Both the position numbers and the translations under genes were made by a program. From assembly GCF_004153445.1 (NCBI RefSeq), contig NZ_SDQC01000002.1:124001-188000 (forward strand): a DNA stretch of 64,000 nucleotides, in the 5' to 3' direction. The number at the start of each line of letters is the position of its first letter. Within the stretch, counting starts at the first letter, position 1. The notes beneath the pieces were generated by a model that saw only the letters and a program-made list of their open reading frames with translations, was not told the origin of the DNA and did not search any database. This stretch comes from Allopusillimonas soli (GTDB taxonomy: Bacteria; Pseudomonadota; Gammaproteobacteria; Burkholderiales; Burkholderiaceae_B). Positions 54,247 through 64,000 of this stretch are shown here, in pieces.

Positions 54247-54833
54247 AAACTGTGATCGAAAACAATGGGTTCACCAACGAAACCCTGGACTGGAAGGCGT
54301 GGGTGGACGTCGTGGATTGCGATACGGCCACGCCCGAGCAGATTGAAGTGTTGGAGATGAGCCACCCGCAGGCCAAGTCGTCGGATTACTATCTGGCGTT
54401 GGCGCATCAGCCTGAAATACTGCGCCAGCGATCGGAAGCCTACAACACCATTATGTATGCGCCAGGCGGCCTGCCGCGCGCCGAGCGCGAACTGGGTGCA
54501 CTGACTGTTTCGCGTATCAATGGCTGCGTATATTGCTGCTCGGTGCATGCACAGCGCTATGAACAGATGGCCAAACGCAACGATACTGTGGCGCAAGTAT
54601 TTGATGATCCACATGGAGCCGGCGCAACGGAAAGAGAGCAGGCCGTGGTCGCCTTTTCCATCAAAATCACGGAATCTCCCGAGCATATCAACGCCTCGGA
54701 CATTGCGGCGCTCAGGGATGCGGGCCTTGCCGACGCGGAAATTCTGGATCTGATCAACGCCACGTCTATATTTGCGTGGGCCAATCGGCTGATGATGAAC
54801 TTGGGCGAAGCAGTTCGGCGACGCCGGGCCTGA
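54243..54833 (+). CDS. Alkylhydroperoxidase-domain protein, Avi_7169-like
   Basis: 196 residues from ATG 54243. The AhpD redox motif is intact: Cys95-x2-Cys98-x3-His102 in NGCVYCCSVHAQR, with an extra Cys99. The order of text (LPRAERELGALTVSRINGC) fits the Avi_7169 group. It would remove peroxides made by the flavin enzyme or take part directly in the pathway. It ends the operon; a good terminator follows at 54899. The same Cys-x2-Cys-x3-His spacing is seen in the AhpD-like protein at 31012. Confidence 0.85.
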   Translation: MKTVIENNGFTNETLDWKAWVDVVDCDTATPEQIEVLEMSHPQAKSSDYYLALAHQPEILRQRSEAYNTIMYAPGGLPRAERELGALTVSRINGCVYCCSVHAQRYEQMAKRNDTVAQVFDDPHGAGATEREQAVVAFSIKITESPEHINASDIAALRDAGLADAEILDLINATSIFAWANRLMMNLGEAVRRRRA

Positions 54834-54851
54834 TACACCTGGGAAGCAAAC

Positions 54852-54876
54852 GCCCGGCTGCCTGAAGGCGCCGGGC
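54852..54876 (+). repeat. GC-rich hairpin after the AhpD-like gene
   Basis: GCCCGGC (54852-54858) pairs with GCCGGGC (54870-54876), with GCC/GGC extending the stem inside. No U-run follows; it precedes the terminator at 54899. Confidence 0.4.
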
Positions 54877-54898
54877 ATTGAAAAGCGGCTGAAAACAG

Positions 54899-54935
54899 AA
54901 ATGGCGAGTCCTTGATGTGGCCCGCCATTTTTTTT
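54899..54935 (+). terminator. Rho-independent terminator of the monooxygenase operon
   Basis: AAATGGCG (54899-54906) pairs with CGCCATTT (54923-54930), followed by five more T. It lies between the convergent AhpD-like and cupin genes and ends the plus-strand operon. Confidence 0.7.
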
Positions 54936-54965
54936 GTCGTCCTGCGCGGCGGTGCCGCGGGCTGA

Positions 54966-55532
54966 TCAGGCCAGTTCGGCCTCGCGCTGGCTTTCATGCG
55001 CTTCGGGCGCAAGGCGATTGACATGCGTGGAGACGCGCGCGGCGTCAACGCCGTAGACATGGATGGAAATGGCGGGGTGCGCCGATGTATTGCGTAGCCG
55101 GTGTATTTGGTCCATGCCGGCATGGCCGAACCCTGTTTGTCCTGCAACACGCGCGACCGTTGCGCCGTGGTGGGCGCAGGCATGGCCGGCATCCCATTGA
55201 TAACGGTCTTCTTCAAGACTGCCACTGAATACGCGGTAGGCGCACCATGTGTAATGCGCATGGACGGGCGTCTGCTGGCCAGGCGACCATACGATGGCCA
55301 CGACGGTATAGCGCCCCGCGGGATCCGCATACAGCAGATGCCGCGTATAGCACTGGTCATTGCCTTTGCATTGCTCGGGAGTCAGCAGAACGGCATCCGA
55401 CCCCTGCTCGCAGAGGATGCGCGCCACGGCCTGGGGAAGCTTGTCGGCCGCGCCCTGGCATGCAAGGTCTATTTTCCTGGCCATTGCGGTCAGCAAGGAC
55501 GCGCGGTGGGAATAGGCTGTTGTACTGTGCAT
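54966..55532 (-). CDS. Cysteine-dioxygenase-type cupin protein
   Basis: 188 residues from ATG 55532. The cupin metal site is visible as PVHAHYTWCAYRVFSG (two His of the first motif) and the His of DQIHRLRN in the second. TVVAIVWSPGQQTP precedes it, as in cysteine or other thiol dioxygenases. These non-heme iron enzymes oxidise a thiol to a sulfinate. It lies convergent with the monooxygenase operon and may serve it or be independent. The start has no strong ribosome site; 55577 is an alternative. Confidence 0.82.
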   Translation of the reverse strand: MHSTTAYSHRASLLTAMARKIDLACQGAADKLPQAVARILCEQGSDAVLLTPEQCKGNDQCYTRHLLYADPAGRYTVVAIVWSPGQQTPVHAHYTWCAYRVFSGSLEEDRYQWDAGHACAHHGATVARVAGQTGFGHAGMDQIHRLRNTSAHPAISIHVYGVDAARVSTHVNRLAPEAHESQREAELA

Positions 55533-55820
55533 GGTGGTTGGCTCGCAAACTATTTTGATACTTAAAATTCTAAGCAATGCGGCCTGGAAAATTTGCCCCT
55601 TTTTGTTGTGAAAAAATCAAAAAACAGCAAGTAATTTTCACATGGCGATGTAATGAGGAATATTTTTCCTTTGCTTCTTCAGAGATAGAAAAAATTCCCT
55701 GAATTGGGTGAAAAAACCGCCGCAGCGCATATTCCGATATGGGCAAATTCCGACGCTTCGACCGCACAGCCATCATGTGGCCTATTACGCTGGCGGGCTG
55801 TTCTGGTCTTGGGGAGCGGT

Positions 55821-58403
55821 ATGGTGGGGCGCTGTGCGTTGGTGGCGCTTGTGGGAGGGTGCTGGCTGGCGCACGTGCTGCCGGCAATGCCGCAGACGCG
55901 CGAACTGGCGTGGATGGCCGCAGCCTTGCTGCTGCCAACGGCATTGGTGGCCTGGTGGCCCGTCCGGCGGGCGAGGTGTCTGGTACTCGCAGGCTGGTTG
56001 TTCTGCATCGGGCTGGCTTTGACCGTCATGCGTATTGAATATCGCCTGAGCGATGCGCTCGAGGAAGACAACGAGAACCAGGTGTCGCGCGTGACGTTAC
56101 GCATAGCGTCCTTGCCCCGGCTGGATGCCGGCCGCCGCCAGTTCGAGGCCGATGTGCTGCATGCGCACCCAGACGGCGTGCCCCGGCGCATCCTGGTCAC
56201 CTGGGGCGCGTCAGATTGGCGCGGCCCTTATGGCGCGCCGCGTAAAGGCGGCGATGATTTTCCGGTTCTGCGTCCGGGCGAGGTCTGGCGCATGGCGCTT
56301 GTGCTTCGGCCAGTGTATGGTGCGCGCAATCTGCAAGGATACGATTATGAGGGTCATCTGTTTGCGCAAGGCGTGCGCGCAAGCGGCACGGTACGCGGCC
56401 GCCCACAGTTGCTGCGCGACGAACCTTGGGCTGATCTTCCCACTGTTGCCCAGCGCGCCCGGCACTACGTGAGGGCAGCTTTGCTGCCCCATATAGAGAT
56501 CCGTCGGTATGGCGGGGTGCTGCTTGCCCTGGCCATAGGCGACCAGGCGGCGGTGCCGGCAGGCGACTGGCAGATATTCAATCGTAGCGGGATCACGCAT
56601 CTCGTTTCCATCAGCGGCTCGCATGTGACCATGGTGGCTGCGCTGGCAGGCGTATCGGTGCTTTGGTTGTGGCGGCGTGTGCGCTGGGGCCGCCACGGCC
56701 TGGCCGAGCGCGTTCCGGCGCGGCTTGCCGCGTCGTGGAGCGCGCTGCTTGTGGCGTGGCTGTATTGCCTGCTTGCCGGCTGGGGCGTGCCGGCCCGGCG
56801 CACGTTCTTCATGCTTGCGATTGTCGCCCTTGCCTATGGTGTGCGCCTGCCCATCAGCGGTTCGCGCATTCTGTGCCTTGCCGCAGCGGTGGTGGTCATG
56901 CTGGACCCGTGGGCCTTGCTGTCCAGCGGCTTTTGGCTGTCGTTCGGTGCCGTGGCGGTGCTGTTTGCCAGCCGAATGTGGCTGGGAATATCAATGAGAC
57001 ACAACTCAGCCGAGAACGGTCTGGCGGCGCAAGATATCCGGCATGCATCGTACTGGGTCGGACTGCGTGCGTCCCTGGTCGCGGCTGCCCGCTTGCAGCT
57101 GAGCGTGACATTGGCACTCACGCCGATATTGGCCGTACTGTTTCACGAGGTTTCAGCGGTTTCGCCGCTGGCAAATGCCTATGCGATTCCTGTCATCGGC
57201 CTGTTCGTGACGCCTGTGGCGCTGTTGGCGGCCGCGGCCGCCTGCGTGCCCGGACTGAGCTGGTTGGCTCAGAGCCTGGTCTGGCTTGGGCATCTGGGCC
57301 TTGAGGCGGTCATGGCGCCCACAGCGTGGCTGGCCAGCCTGCCTGTCGCCAGCTTTGCGGTCGCCGCCGCACCATGGTGGATTACCGCATTGGCTGTGGC
57401 GGGCGCGGCCTGCATCCTGATGCCTTATGGTGCACCGTTCCGCCGCATGGGCTGGTTGCTGCTGGTGCCCGCGCTGTGCTGGCGGCCCGCGCGTCCGCCA
57501 GAGGGCGGCTGGGCGCTGCATGCACTGGATGTGGGTCAGGCCGGCGCGGTTGTCGTGCTTACCGCGCGCCACACGCTGCTGTTCGATACAGGCGCGCGCC
57601 GAAGTCCCGAATCCGAGGACGGCAGCCGGATTATCGTGCCGTTTCTGCGCGCGCAGGGCGTGCGCAGCGTGGATACGTTGGTGGTATCTCATGCGGATAT
57701 CGACCACGCGGGCGGATTGCGCGGCGTGCTGGCGAATTTTCCCGTAAAGAGATCCTATGCGCCGTTCGACATCGAGGCGCATATGGCCGAGGAGGCGCGC
57801 AAGCTGCAGCAGGGTGCTCAGCGGCAGCCAGGCAAACACGAAGATGCGCTTGCGTTGCCGCTTGCCAGGGATCGGTGCATGGCCGGCATGGCGTGGACGG
57901 TGGATGGCGTCCGGTTTGAGTTTCTTTGGCCGGCGCACCCGGCACGCGATAACCAGGCCATGCACAAACGCTCGGGGCGGCGCAATGAACGCAATCACGG
58001 AGGATGCGTGCTGCATATCAAAGGCAGGCACCATGCCGCGCTGCTTACAGGCGATATTGGTGCTCTGCAGGAGCAGGCGCTGGTGCGCCAGGGCCTGGCC
58101 GCAACCGATCTGGTCATGGCGCCGCATCACGGTTCGGCATCCTCTTCGAGCGAAGCGCTGATTCAGGCTACGAATGCGCGCCATGCCGTTGCCCAAGCGG
58201 CGCGCTGGAGCAGGCATGGCCATCCCAGCCCGTTGGTGCAGGCGCGCTGGGAGGACAGCGGCGCCGTATTCTGGCGCACCGACCTGCATGGTTCCATCCA
58301 CGCAAATTCCAGTGCCAAGGGGTTGGATGTGCGCAGCGCCAGGCAAATGCACCGCAGGCGCTGGGATGCGTCGCCTGTCAACTTGCGCATCGAACGCGAA
58401 TAG
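55821..58403 (+). CDS. comEC: DNA internalization/competence protein ComEC/Rec2
   Basis: About 860 residues from ATG 55821, which has GGGGAG just upstream; the open frame reaches back to a TTG at 55704, so the start is uncertain. Order of domains: N-terminal helices, an OB-like DUF4131 region (about 60-190), the competence domain with many helices (HLVSISGSHVTMVAALAG) and a C-terminal metallo-beta-lactamase domain with VVSHADIDHAGG and MAPHHGSASSSS. It forms the inner-membrane DNA channel. Preceded by a 288-bp AT-rich spacer without a gene. Confidence 0.9.
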   Translation: MVGRCALVALVGGCWLAHVLPAMPQTRELAWMAAALLLPTALVAWWPVRRARCLVLAGWLFCIGLALTVMRIEYRLSDALEEDNENQVSRVTLRIASLPRLDAGRRQFEADVLHAHPDGVPRRILVTWGASDWRGPYGAPRKGGDDFPVLRPGEVWRMALVLRPVYGARNLQGYDYEGHLFAQGVRASGTVRGRPQLLRDEPWADLPTVAQRARHYVRAALLPHIEIRRYGGVLLALAIGDQAAVPAGDWQIFNRSGITHLVSISGSHVTMVAALAGVSVLWLWRRVRWGRHGLAERVPARLAASWSALLVAWLYCLLAGWGVPARRTFFMLAIVALAYGVRLPISGSRILCLAAAVVVMLDPWALLSSGFWLSFGAVAVLFASRMWLGISMRHNSAENGLAAQDIRHASYWVGLRASLVAAARLQLSVTLALTPILAVLFHEVSAVSPLANAYAIPVIGLFVTPVALLAAAAACVPGLSWLAQSLVWLGHLGLEAVMAPTAWLASLPVASFAVAAAPWWITALAVAGAACILMPYGAPFRRMGWLLLVPALCWRPARPPEGGWALHALDVGQAGAVVVLTARHTLLFDTGARRSPESEDGSRIIVPFLRAQGVRSVDTLVVSHADIDHAGGLRGVLANFPVKRSYAPFDIEAHMAEEARKLQQGAQRQPGKHEDALALPLARDRCMAGMAWTVDGVRFEFLWPAHPARDNQAMHKRSGRRNERNHGGCVLHIKGRHHAALLTGDIGALQEQALVRQGLAATDLVMAPHHGSASSSSEALIQATNARHAVAQAARWSRHGHPSPLVQARWEDSGAVFWRTDLHGSIHANSSAKGLDVRSARQMHRRRWDASPVNLRIERE

Positions 58404-58413
58404 GCGATGATAG

Positions 58414-59745
<1,332 letters not shown>

Positions 59746-59746
59746 C

Positions 59747-60835
59747 ATGAGCCAGCAAAAGAAAGCCAATACACACCCCATGACCATGATTCAGGCGCTG
59801 CGTTCGGCCATGGATGTCATGCTCGAGAACGACGAGAACGTCGTGATTTTCGGCCAGGATGTCGGCTATTTCGGCGGCGTTTTCCGTTGCACCGAGGGTT
59901 TGCAGGCTAAATATGGCAAGCATCGGGTTTTCGATGCGCCGATTTCCGAGGGCGGCATCGTGGGCGCCGCGGTAGGCATGGGCGCCTATGGTCTCAGGCC
60001 TGTGGTGGAGATCCAGTTTGCTGATTACTTTTATCCCGCCACCGACCAGATCGTGTCGGAAGCGGCAAGGCTGCGCTACCGGTCGGCGGGCGATTTCACC
60101 GCGCCCTTGACCATACGCATGCCCTGCGGCGGCGGCATCTACGGCGGACAAACGCACAGTCAGAGTCCCGAGGCGCTATTCACGCACGTTACCGGTTTGC
60201 GCACTGTCATGCCGTCCAATCCCTACGATGCAAAAGGTCTGCTGATTGCCGCGATCGAGTGTGATGACCCGGTCATTTTCCTGGAGCCCAAGCGTCTCTA
60301 CAACGGGCCTTTTGACGGACACCATGATCAACCTGTGGTGCCGTGGTCCAAGCATCCCCTGGGCAATGTGCCTGACGGCCACTACGCAATTCCACTGGAG
60401 TCCGCATCGGTGTTTCGTCCCGGAAAAGACCTTACTGTCATTACATACGGCACCATGGTCTTCGTGGCCGAGGTTGCCGCACGGGAAACCGGCATCGATG
60501 CCGAAATCATCGATCTTCGCAGCCTCTGGCCGCTGGACATCGATACGATCACCGCTTCCGTGCGAAAGACCGGCCGCTGCGTGGTGCTGCACGAGGCCAC
60601 GCTGACCAGCGGCTTTGGTGCGGAAATCACGGCGCTCGTGCAGGAGCACTGCTTCTATCACCTGGAGGCGCCCATAGAACGGGTTGCGGGTTGGGACACG
60701 CCCTATCCACATGCGCATGAATGGGCTTATTTTCCAAGTCCCGAGCGGGTAGGCAATGCCTTCAAGCATGTCATGGACGAGTCTCCGGGCCGGTTCGACA
60801 GCGGCGCGGCCGGCGCAATCGCAGGAGGGCGTTGA
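59747..60835 (+). CDS. bkdA2: Branched-chain 2-oxoacid dehydrogenase E1 beta subunit
   Basis: 362 residues from ATG 59747, one base after the E1 alpha stop. MTMIQALRSAMDVML, FGQDVGYFGGVFRCTEGL and FDAPISEGGIVGAAVGMG are typical of transketolase-like E1 beta. It completes the thiamine-diphosphate active site with E1 alpha. C-terminal half VITYGTMVFVAEVAA belongs to the transketolase C domain. Confidence 0.96.
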   Translation: MSQQKKANTHPMTMIQALRSAMDVMLENDENVVIFGQDVGYFGGVFRCTEGLQAKYGKHRVFDAPISEGGIVGAAVGMGAYGLRPVVEIQFADYFYPATDQIVSEAARLRYRSAGDFTAPLTIRMPCGGGIYGGQTHSQSPEALFTHVTGLRTVMPSNPYDAKGLLIAAIECDDPVIFLEPKRLYNGPFDGHHDQPVVPWSKHPLGNVPDGHYAIPLESASVFRPGKDLTVITYGTMVFVAEVAARETGIDAEIIDLRSLWPLDIDTITASVRKTGRCVVLHEATLTSGFGAEITALVQEHCFYHLEAPIERVAGWDTPYPHAHEWAYFPSPERVGNAFKHVMDESPGRFDSGAAGAIAGGR

Positions 60836-60837
60836 CC

Positions 60838-62187
60838 ATGGGCGTGCATATCATCAAGATGCCTGACATCGGGGAAGGGATTGCCGAGGTCGAGCTGGTC
60901 GAATGGCATGTCAAGCCGGGCGATGTCGTCGCGGAAGACCAGGTCCTGGCCGACGTCATGACGGATAAGGCGACGGTGCAGGTGCCTTCGCCGGTCGACG
61001 GCAAAGTGCTGACGCTTGGCGGCGAGGTGGGCGAGATCATGGCCGTGGGCGCCGAACTCATCCACCTGGAGGTGGAAGGCGAAGGCAATGCGCACCATGC
61101 CAAAGCCCGTGCGCAGCGTGCGGACGCACCAAAGCAGGATGACGCAACAGTGCGCGAGGCGCAGCCGACGGCGCGGGCTGCCGATGCCGATGCCGATACC
61201 GGTACGCCATCGTCGGCGGCCGTGCAGGCCACGACTGACGCGGAGCGTGAGCAGGATCGCGATGGCGCGGCGCGCACGGCAACCCCAGCCGGGCCGGCGC
61301 GTCCCAACGGCGGCAGGCCGCTTGCATCGCCTGCCGTGCGCAAGCGGGCATGGGAGATGGGCGTGGAGCTGCAGTTCGTGCCAGGCACCGGACCGGCGGG
61401 TCAGATCACCCATATCGACCTGGATCGTTATCTGGAGCGCAGCGCGAAGGGCAGTCCGGTTGCCGGCGGCATGGCGTATGCGCGGCGTGACGGCGAGGAG
61501 CAGATCAAAGTCATAGGATTGCGCCGGAAAATTGCCGAGAAGATGCAGGAATCCAAGCGGCGCATTCCCCATTTCAGCTATGTGGAGGAAGTGGATGTCA
61601 CAGAGGTGGAGACCTTGCGTGCGCGCCTCAATGAACAATGGGGCGCCGAGCGTGGCAAGCTGACGCTTCTGCCTTTTCTTGCGCGCGCCATGGTGCTTGC
61701 ACTGCGGGAATTCCCGCAAGTGAACGCGCGCTACGATGATGAGGCCGGCGTGATCACCCGTTATGGCGCCGTGCACATGGGCATTGCGGCACAGACGCAG
61801 TCGGGGCTGATGGTGCCGGTGCTGCAGCATGCGGAAACCTTGGATCTATGGGCCGCGGGTGCGGAAATTTCACGACTTGCCGAGGCCGTGCGCCAGGGCA
61901 AGGCGGCTCGGGACGAGCTGTCGGGGTCAACGATTACCTTGAGCAGCCTGGGTGCGCTGGGCGGCATCGTTTCCACGCCGGTTATCAATTACCCGGAGGT
62001 GGCCATCATCGGCGTCAACCGCATTGTGGAGCGACCCATGATAGTGGGTGGGGCGGTCGTTGCGCGCAAGATGATGAACCTGTCCTCGTCCTTTGATCAC
62101 AGAGTGGTCGACGGTATGGATGCCGCCCAGTTCGTGCAGCGCATACGCAACTGCCTCGAATGCCCGGCCCTGTTGTTCGTGGAGTGA
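60838..62187 (+). CDS. bkdB: Branched-chain 2-oxoacid dehydrogenase E2 (dihydrolipoyl acyltransferase)
   Basis: 449 residues from ATG 60838. A single lipoyl domain with Lys44 in [10 protein letters not shown], a long Ala/Asp-rich linker, a peripheral-subunit-binding domain ([14 protein letters not shown], about 160-200) and the catalytic domain with His421 and Asp425 in FDHRVVDG. It moves the acyl group to CoA. AGGAGG stands a few bases before the ATG. The linker is low-complexity but in frame. Confidence 0.96.
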   Translation: MGVHIIKMPDIGEGIAEVELVEWHVKPGDVVAEDQVLADVMTDKATVQVPSPVDGKVLTLGGEVGEIMAVGAELIHLEVEGEGNAHHAKARAQRADAPKQDDATVREAQPTARAADADADTGTPSSAAVQATTDAEREQDRDGAARTATPAGPARPNGGRPLASPAVRKRAWEMGVELQFVPGTGPAGQITHIDLDRYLERSAKGSPVAGGMAYARRDGEEQIKVIGLRRKIAEKMQESKRRIPHFSYVEEVDVTEVETLRARLNEQWGAERGKLTLLPFLARAMVLALREFPQVNARYDDEAGVITRYGAVHMGIAAQTQSGLMVPVLQHAETLDLWAAGAEISRLAEAVRQGKAARDELSGSTITLSSLGALGGIVSTPVINYPEVAIIGVNRIVERPMIVGGAVVARKMMNLSSSFDHRVVDGMDAAQFVQRIRNCLECPALLFVE

Positions 62188-62189
62188 GC

Positions 62190-63620
62190 ATGGTCATGCA
62201 AAGTACGACATTATTGATTATCGGCGGCGGACCCGGAGGGTATGTGGCGGCCATTCGCGCCGGACAATTGGGTATACCCACCACGCTGGTCGAGGCCGGC
62301 GAGGTCGGCGGCACTTGCTTGAACATCGGCTGCATTCCCTCCAAGGCATTGATTCATGCCGCGGAGCAATTCCATGACGCGGCTGGTCATGCGGGCCGTT
62401 CGCTGCTGGGTATCGAGGCTGCCGCTCCCACCATCGACATCGGCAAGACAGTGGCCTGGAAGAACGGCATCGTCAAGCGCTTGACGGGCGGCGTGGCGGC
62501 GCTCCTGAAAAAGAACGGCGTGCAGGTGCTGCGTGGCAGGGCGCACATCCTCGACGGCAAAACAGTGGAAGTGCACATGGCGCCGGTGGGCGAGGCCGAC
62601 GGTGAGCCGGTAAAGGGGCGGGGCAGGACTCTGCGCATCGGATGCGATCATCTTTTGCTGGCAACCGGATCCGAGCCGGTGGAGCTGCCTTTCCTGCCCT
62701 TCGACGGCAAAGTGATTTCATCCACGGAAGCGCTATCCCCGTCTGCGCTGCCCGCGTCCCTGGCTGTCGTGGGTGCCGGGTACATCGGCCTGGAGCTTGG
62801 CGTCGCTTATCGAAAGCTGGGCGTGGCCGTCACTGTTATCGAGGCGCAGGACCGCATCCTGCCCGCCTACGATGCAGAGCTGGTCAAGCCCGTGGCGAAG
62901 TCGCTCAAGGATCTGGGCATCGAAGTGCGTCTCAGTTGCGCAGTGGAAGGCCTGTCCGCCGACGGCGGGTTGCTGGTTCGCGGCAAAGACGCGACACAGG
63001 AAACGCTTGATGTGGATCAGGTGCTTGTGGCAGTTGGCCGGCGCCCGCGCATACAGGGCTACGGACTGGAGTCTCTGGCGCTGGAGATGCATGGCAAGGC
63101 TGTGCGGGTGGATGACCAGTGCCGGACCGCAATGAACAAGGTATGGGCCATCGGCGATCTGACCGGCGAACCCATGCTCGCGCATCGCGCCATGGCCCAG
63201 GGGGAGATGGTGGCCGAGATTATTGCGGGCCACGCGCGGCGCTTCGTGCCGGCGTCCATTCCGGCAGTGTGCTTTACCGATCCAGAGGTCGTGGTGGCGG
63301 GGCTGTCTCCGCAGGAGGCTGCGGAACAGGGGATGGACTGTGTTGCCGCCCAGTTCCCATTCTCCGCCAACGGCCGGGCCATGACCTTGGCGTCGTCCAG
63401 CGGCTTTGTGCGTGTTGTGGCGCGCCGCGACAATCATCTCATTCTCGGATGGCAGGCCGTGGGCCGCAATGTGTCCGAGCTCGCCGCCGCGTTCTCGCAG
63501 TCGCTGGAGATGGGAGCGAGGCTGGAGGATGTGGCTGGCACGATACATGCCCATCCGTCCTTGGGAGAGGCGATACAGGAGGCGGCACTGCGCGCGCTGG
63601 GCCATGCGCTGCATATTTAG
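62190..63620 (+). CDS. lpdV: Dihydrolipoyl dehydrogenase (E3) of the branched-chain complex
   Basis: 476 residues from ATG 62190. FAD motif [12 protein letters not shown], redox pair Cys43-x4-Cys48 in [16 protein letters not shown] motif [12 protein letters not shown], and the His455-Glu460 pair in HAHPSLGEA. It reoxidises lipoamide and passes electrons to NAD+. It closes the four-gene bkd operon. A 57-bp gap separates it from the hydrolase gene. Confidence 0.95.
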   Translation: MVMQSTTLLIIGGGPGGYVAAIRAGQLGIPTTLVEAGEVGGTCLNIGCIPSKALIHAAEQFHDAAGHAGRSLLGIEAAAPTIDIGKTVAWKNGIVKRLTGGVAALLKKNGVQVLRGRAHILDGKTVEVHMAPVGEADGEPVKGRGRTLRIGCDHLLLATGSEPVELPFLPFDGKVISSTEALSPSALPASLAVVGAGYIGLELGVAYRKLGVAVTVIEAQDRILPAYDAELVKPVAKSLKDLGIEVRLSCAVEGLSADGGLLVRGKDATQETLDVDQVLVAVGRRPRIQGYGLESLALEMHGKAVRVDDQCRTAMNKVWAIGDLTGEPMLAHRAMAQGEMVAEIIAGHARRFVPASIPAVCFTDPEVVVAGLSPQEAAEQGMDCVAAQFPFSANGRAMTLASSSGFVRVVARRDNHLILGWQAVGRNVSELAAAFSQSLEMGARLEDVAGTIHAHPSLGEAIQEAALRALGHALHI

Positions 63621-63677
63621 CCCGCGGTCAGCCACGCAGCATATACTTGGCCTTTCATTGTCCTTGCACAGTTCTCC

Positions 63678-64000
63678 ATGACCGACATCACCGCAACCTC
63701 TCTGGCCGCTGGCTCCTCCTCGCCCGAGCCCGGGCGCATGAACCATGTCCGCAACAGCGAAGCCGGTGGCGCAAGCGAACCCCGGCTGGACCATGTCATG
63801 TGCGCAAGCCCGGCCGGCACGCACCGCATGGCTTACTGGGAATGGGGAGATGCCGACAATCCTCGCGTATTGTTGTGTGTGCATGGGCTTACGCGCACGG
63901 GACGCGACTTCGACGCGCTGGCCCGGCGACTGGCTGGCTCGTATCGCGTAGTATGCCCCGATGTGGTTGGCCGGGGCCGTTCCGACTGGCTGGTAAACCC
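63678..64000 (+). CDS. Alpha/beta hydrolase, partial (3' end cut by window edge)
   Basis: The frame from ATG 63678 stays open to the window edge, 107 residues. The core HRMAYWEWGDADNPRVLLCVHGLTRTGRDFDALA carries the oxyanion-hole HG motif of alpha/beta hydrolases, followed by VVCPDVVGRGRSDWL. The nucleophile elbow lies beyond the window. The first ~45 residues are a low-complexity tail; an in-frame ATG at 63738 is an alternative start. It may be co-transcribed with bkd or be separate. Substrate unknown. Confidence 0.85.
   Translation, partial: MTDITATSLAAGSSSPEPGRMNHVRNSEAGGASEPRLDHVMCASPAGTHRMAYWEWGDADNPRVLLCVHGLTRTGRDFDALARRLAGSYRVVCPDVVGRGRSDWLVN

Noticed and set aside
57153-58352. 399-codon minus-strand open frame
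   Set aside because: Antisense to the comEC C-terminal domain, whose metallo-beta-lactamase motifs are intact.
62733-63884. 383-codon minus-strand open frame
   Set aside because: Antisense to lpdV and the partial hydrolase; no recognisable domain.

Overview
This window looks like a chromosomal segment of a high-GC betaproteobacterium of the Alcaligenaceae (Bordetella, Achromobacter, Pusillimonas type). The evidence is four orphan Bug/TctC-type periplasmic receptors, many ABC and TRAP importers next to small catabolic operons, and housekeeping genes lysS, prfB, recJ, lolC-lolD, tatD and comEC that I recall lying together in that family. No rRNA, tRNA, CRISPR array, transposase or phage gene was seen. 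The assignment is inference from gene content; no search was run.

Layout: (1) 1-6162 holds a cut-off SDR, a LysR regulator, a Bug receptor-SDR-TauD/TfdA dioxygenase operon, a three-PAS LuxR regulator and a small unknown protein. (2) 6338-11304 is a minus-strand operon, gntR-Bug receptor-ComA-like phosphosulfolactate synthase-DUF3604, which I cannot match to a described pathway. (3) 11385-17259 is an IclR regulator divergent from an SDR-MmgE/PrpD-Bug-EthD-like-Bug operon of visibly lower GC, with a perfect 19-bp palindrome just below a good promoter. (4) 17301-20691 is lysS, an SDR and prfB, the last with an intact programmed +1 frameshift. (5) 20761-38476 is accessory: a ClC channel with CBS domains, a C4-dicarboxylate TRAP system, a PotABCD-like ABC importer, hemerythrin and AhpD-like proteins, a nested 190-bp inverted repeat, a NitT/TauT-type ABC importer, an EpsC-type serine acetyltransferase, a DUF2007 protein and a divergent HxlR/VOC pair. 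(6) 38487-43935 is recJ with a coupled phosphoglycerate-mutase-like gene, then lolC, lolD and tatD. (7) 44146-55532 is a Dpp-type ABC importer, a BAAT-type hydrolase, a LysR regulator, a flavin monooxygenase, two AhpD-fold proteins and a cysteine-dioxygenase-like cupin. (8) 55821-64000 is comEC, a complete branched-chain 2-oxoacid dehydrogenase operon (bkdA1-bkdA2-bkdB-lpdV) and a cut-off alpha/beta hydrolase.

The general picture is a conserved backbone (lysS-prfB, recJ-lolCD-tatD, comEC) separated by uptake-plus-catabolism modules. Each module tends to pair a periplasmic receptor with one to three enzymes and a local regulator, and several regulators have a clear palindrome in the adjacent spacer. 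The two modules most worth attention are the ComA-like/DUF3604 operon and the Dpp/BAAT/monooxygenase/AhpD cluster. Two real genes run off the window: the SDR at the left edge and the hydrolase at the right edge.
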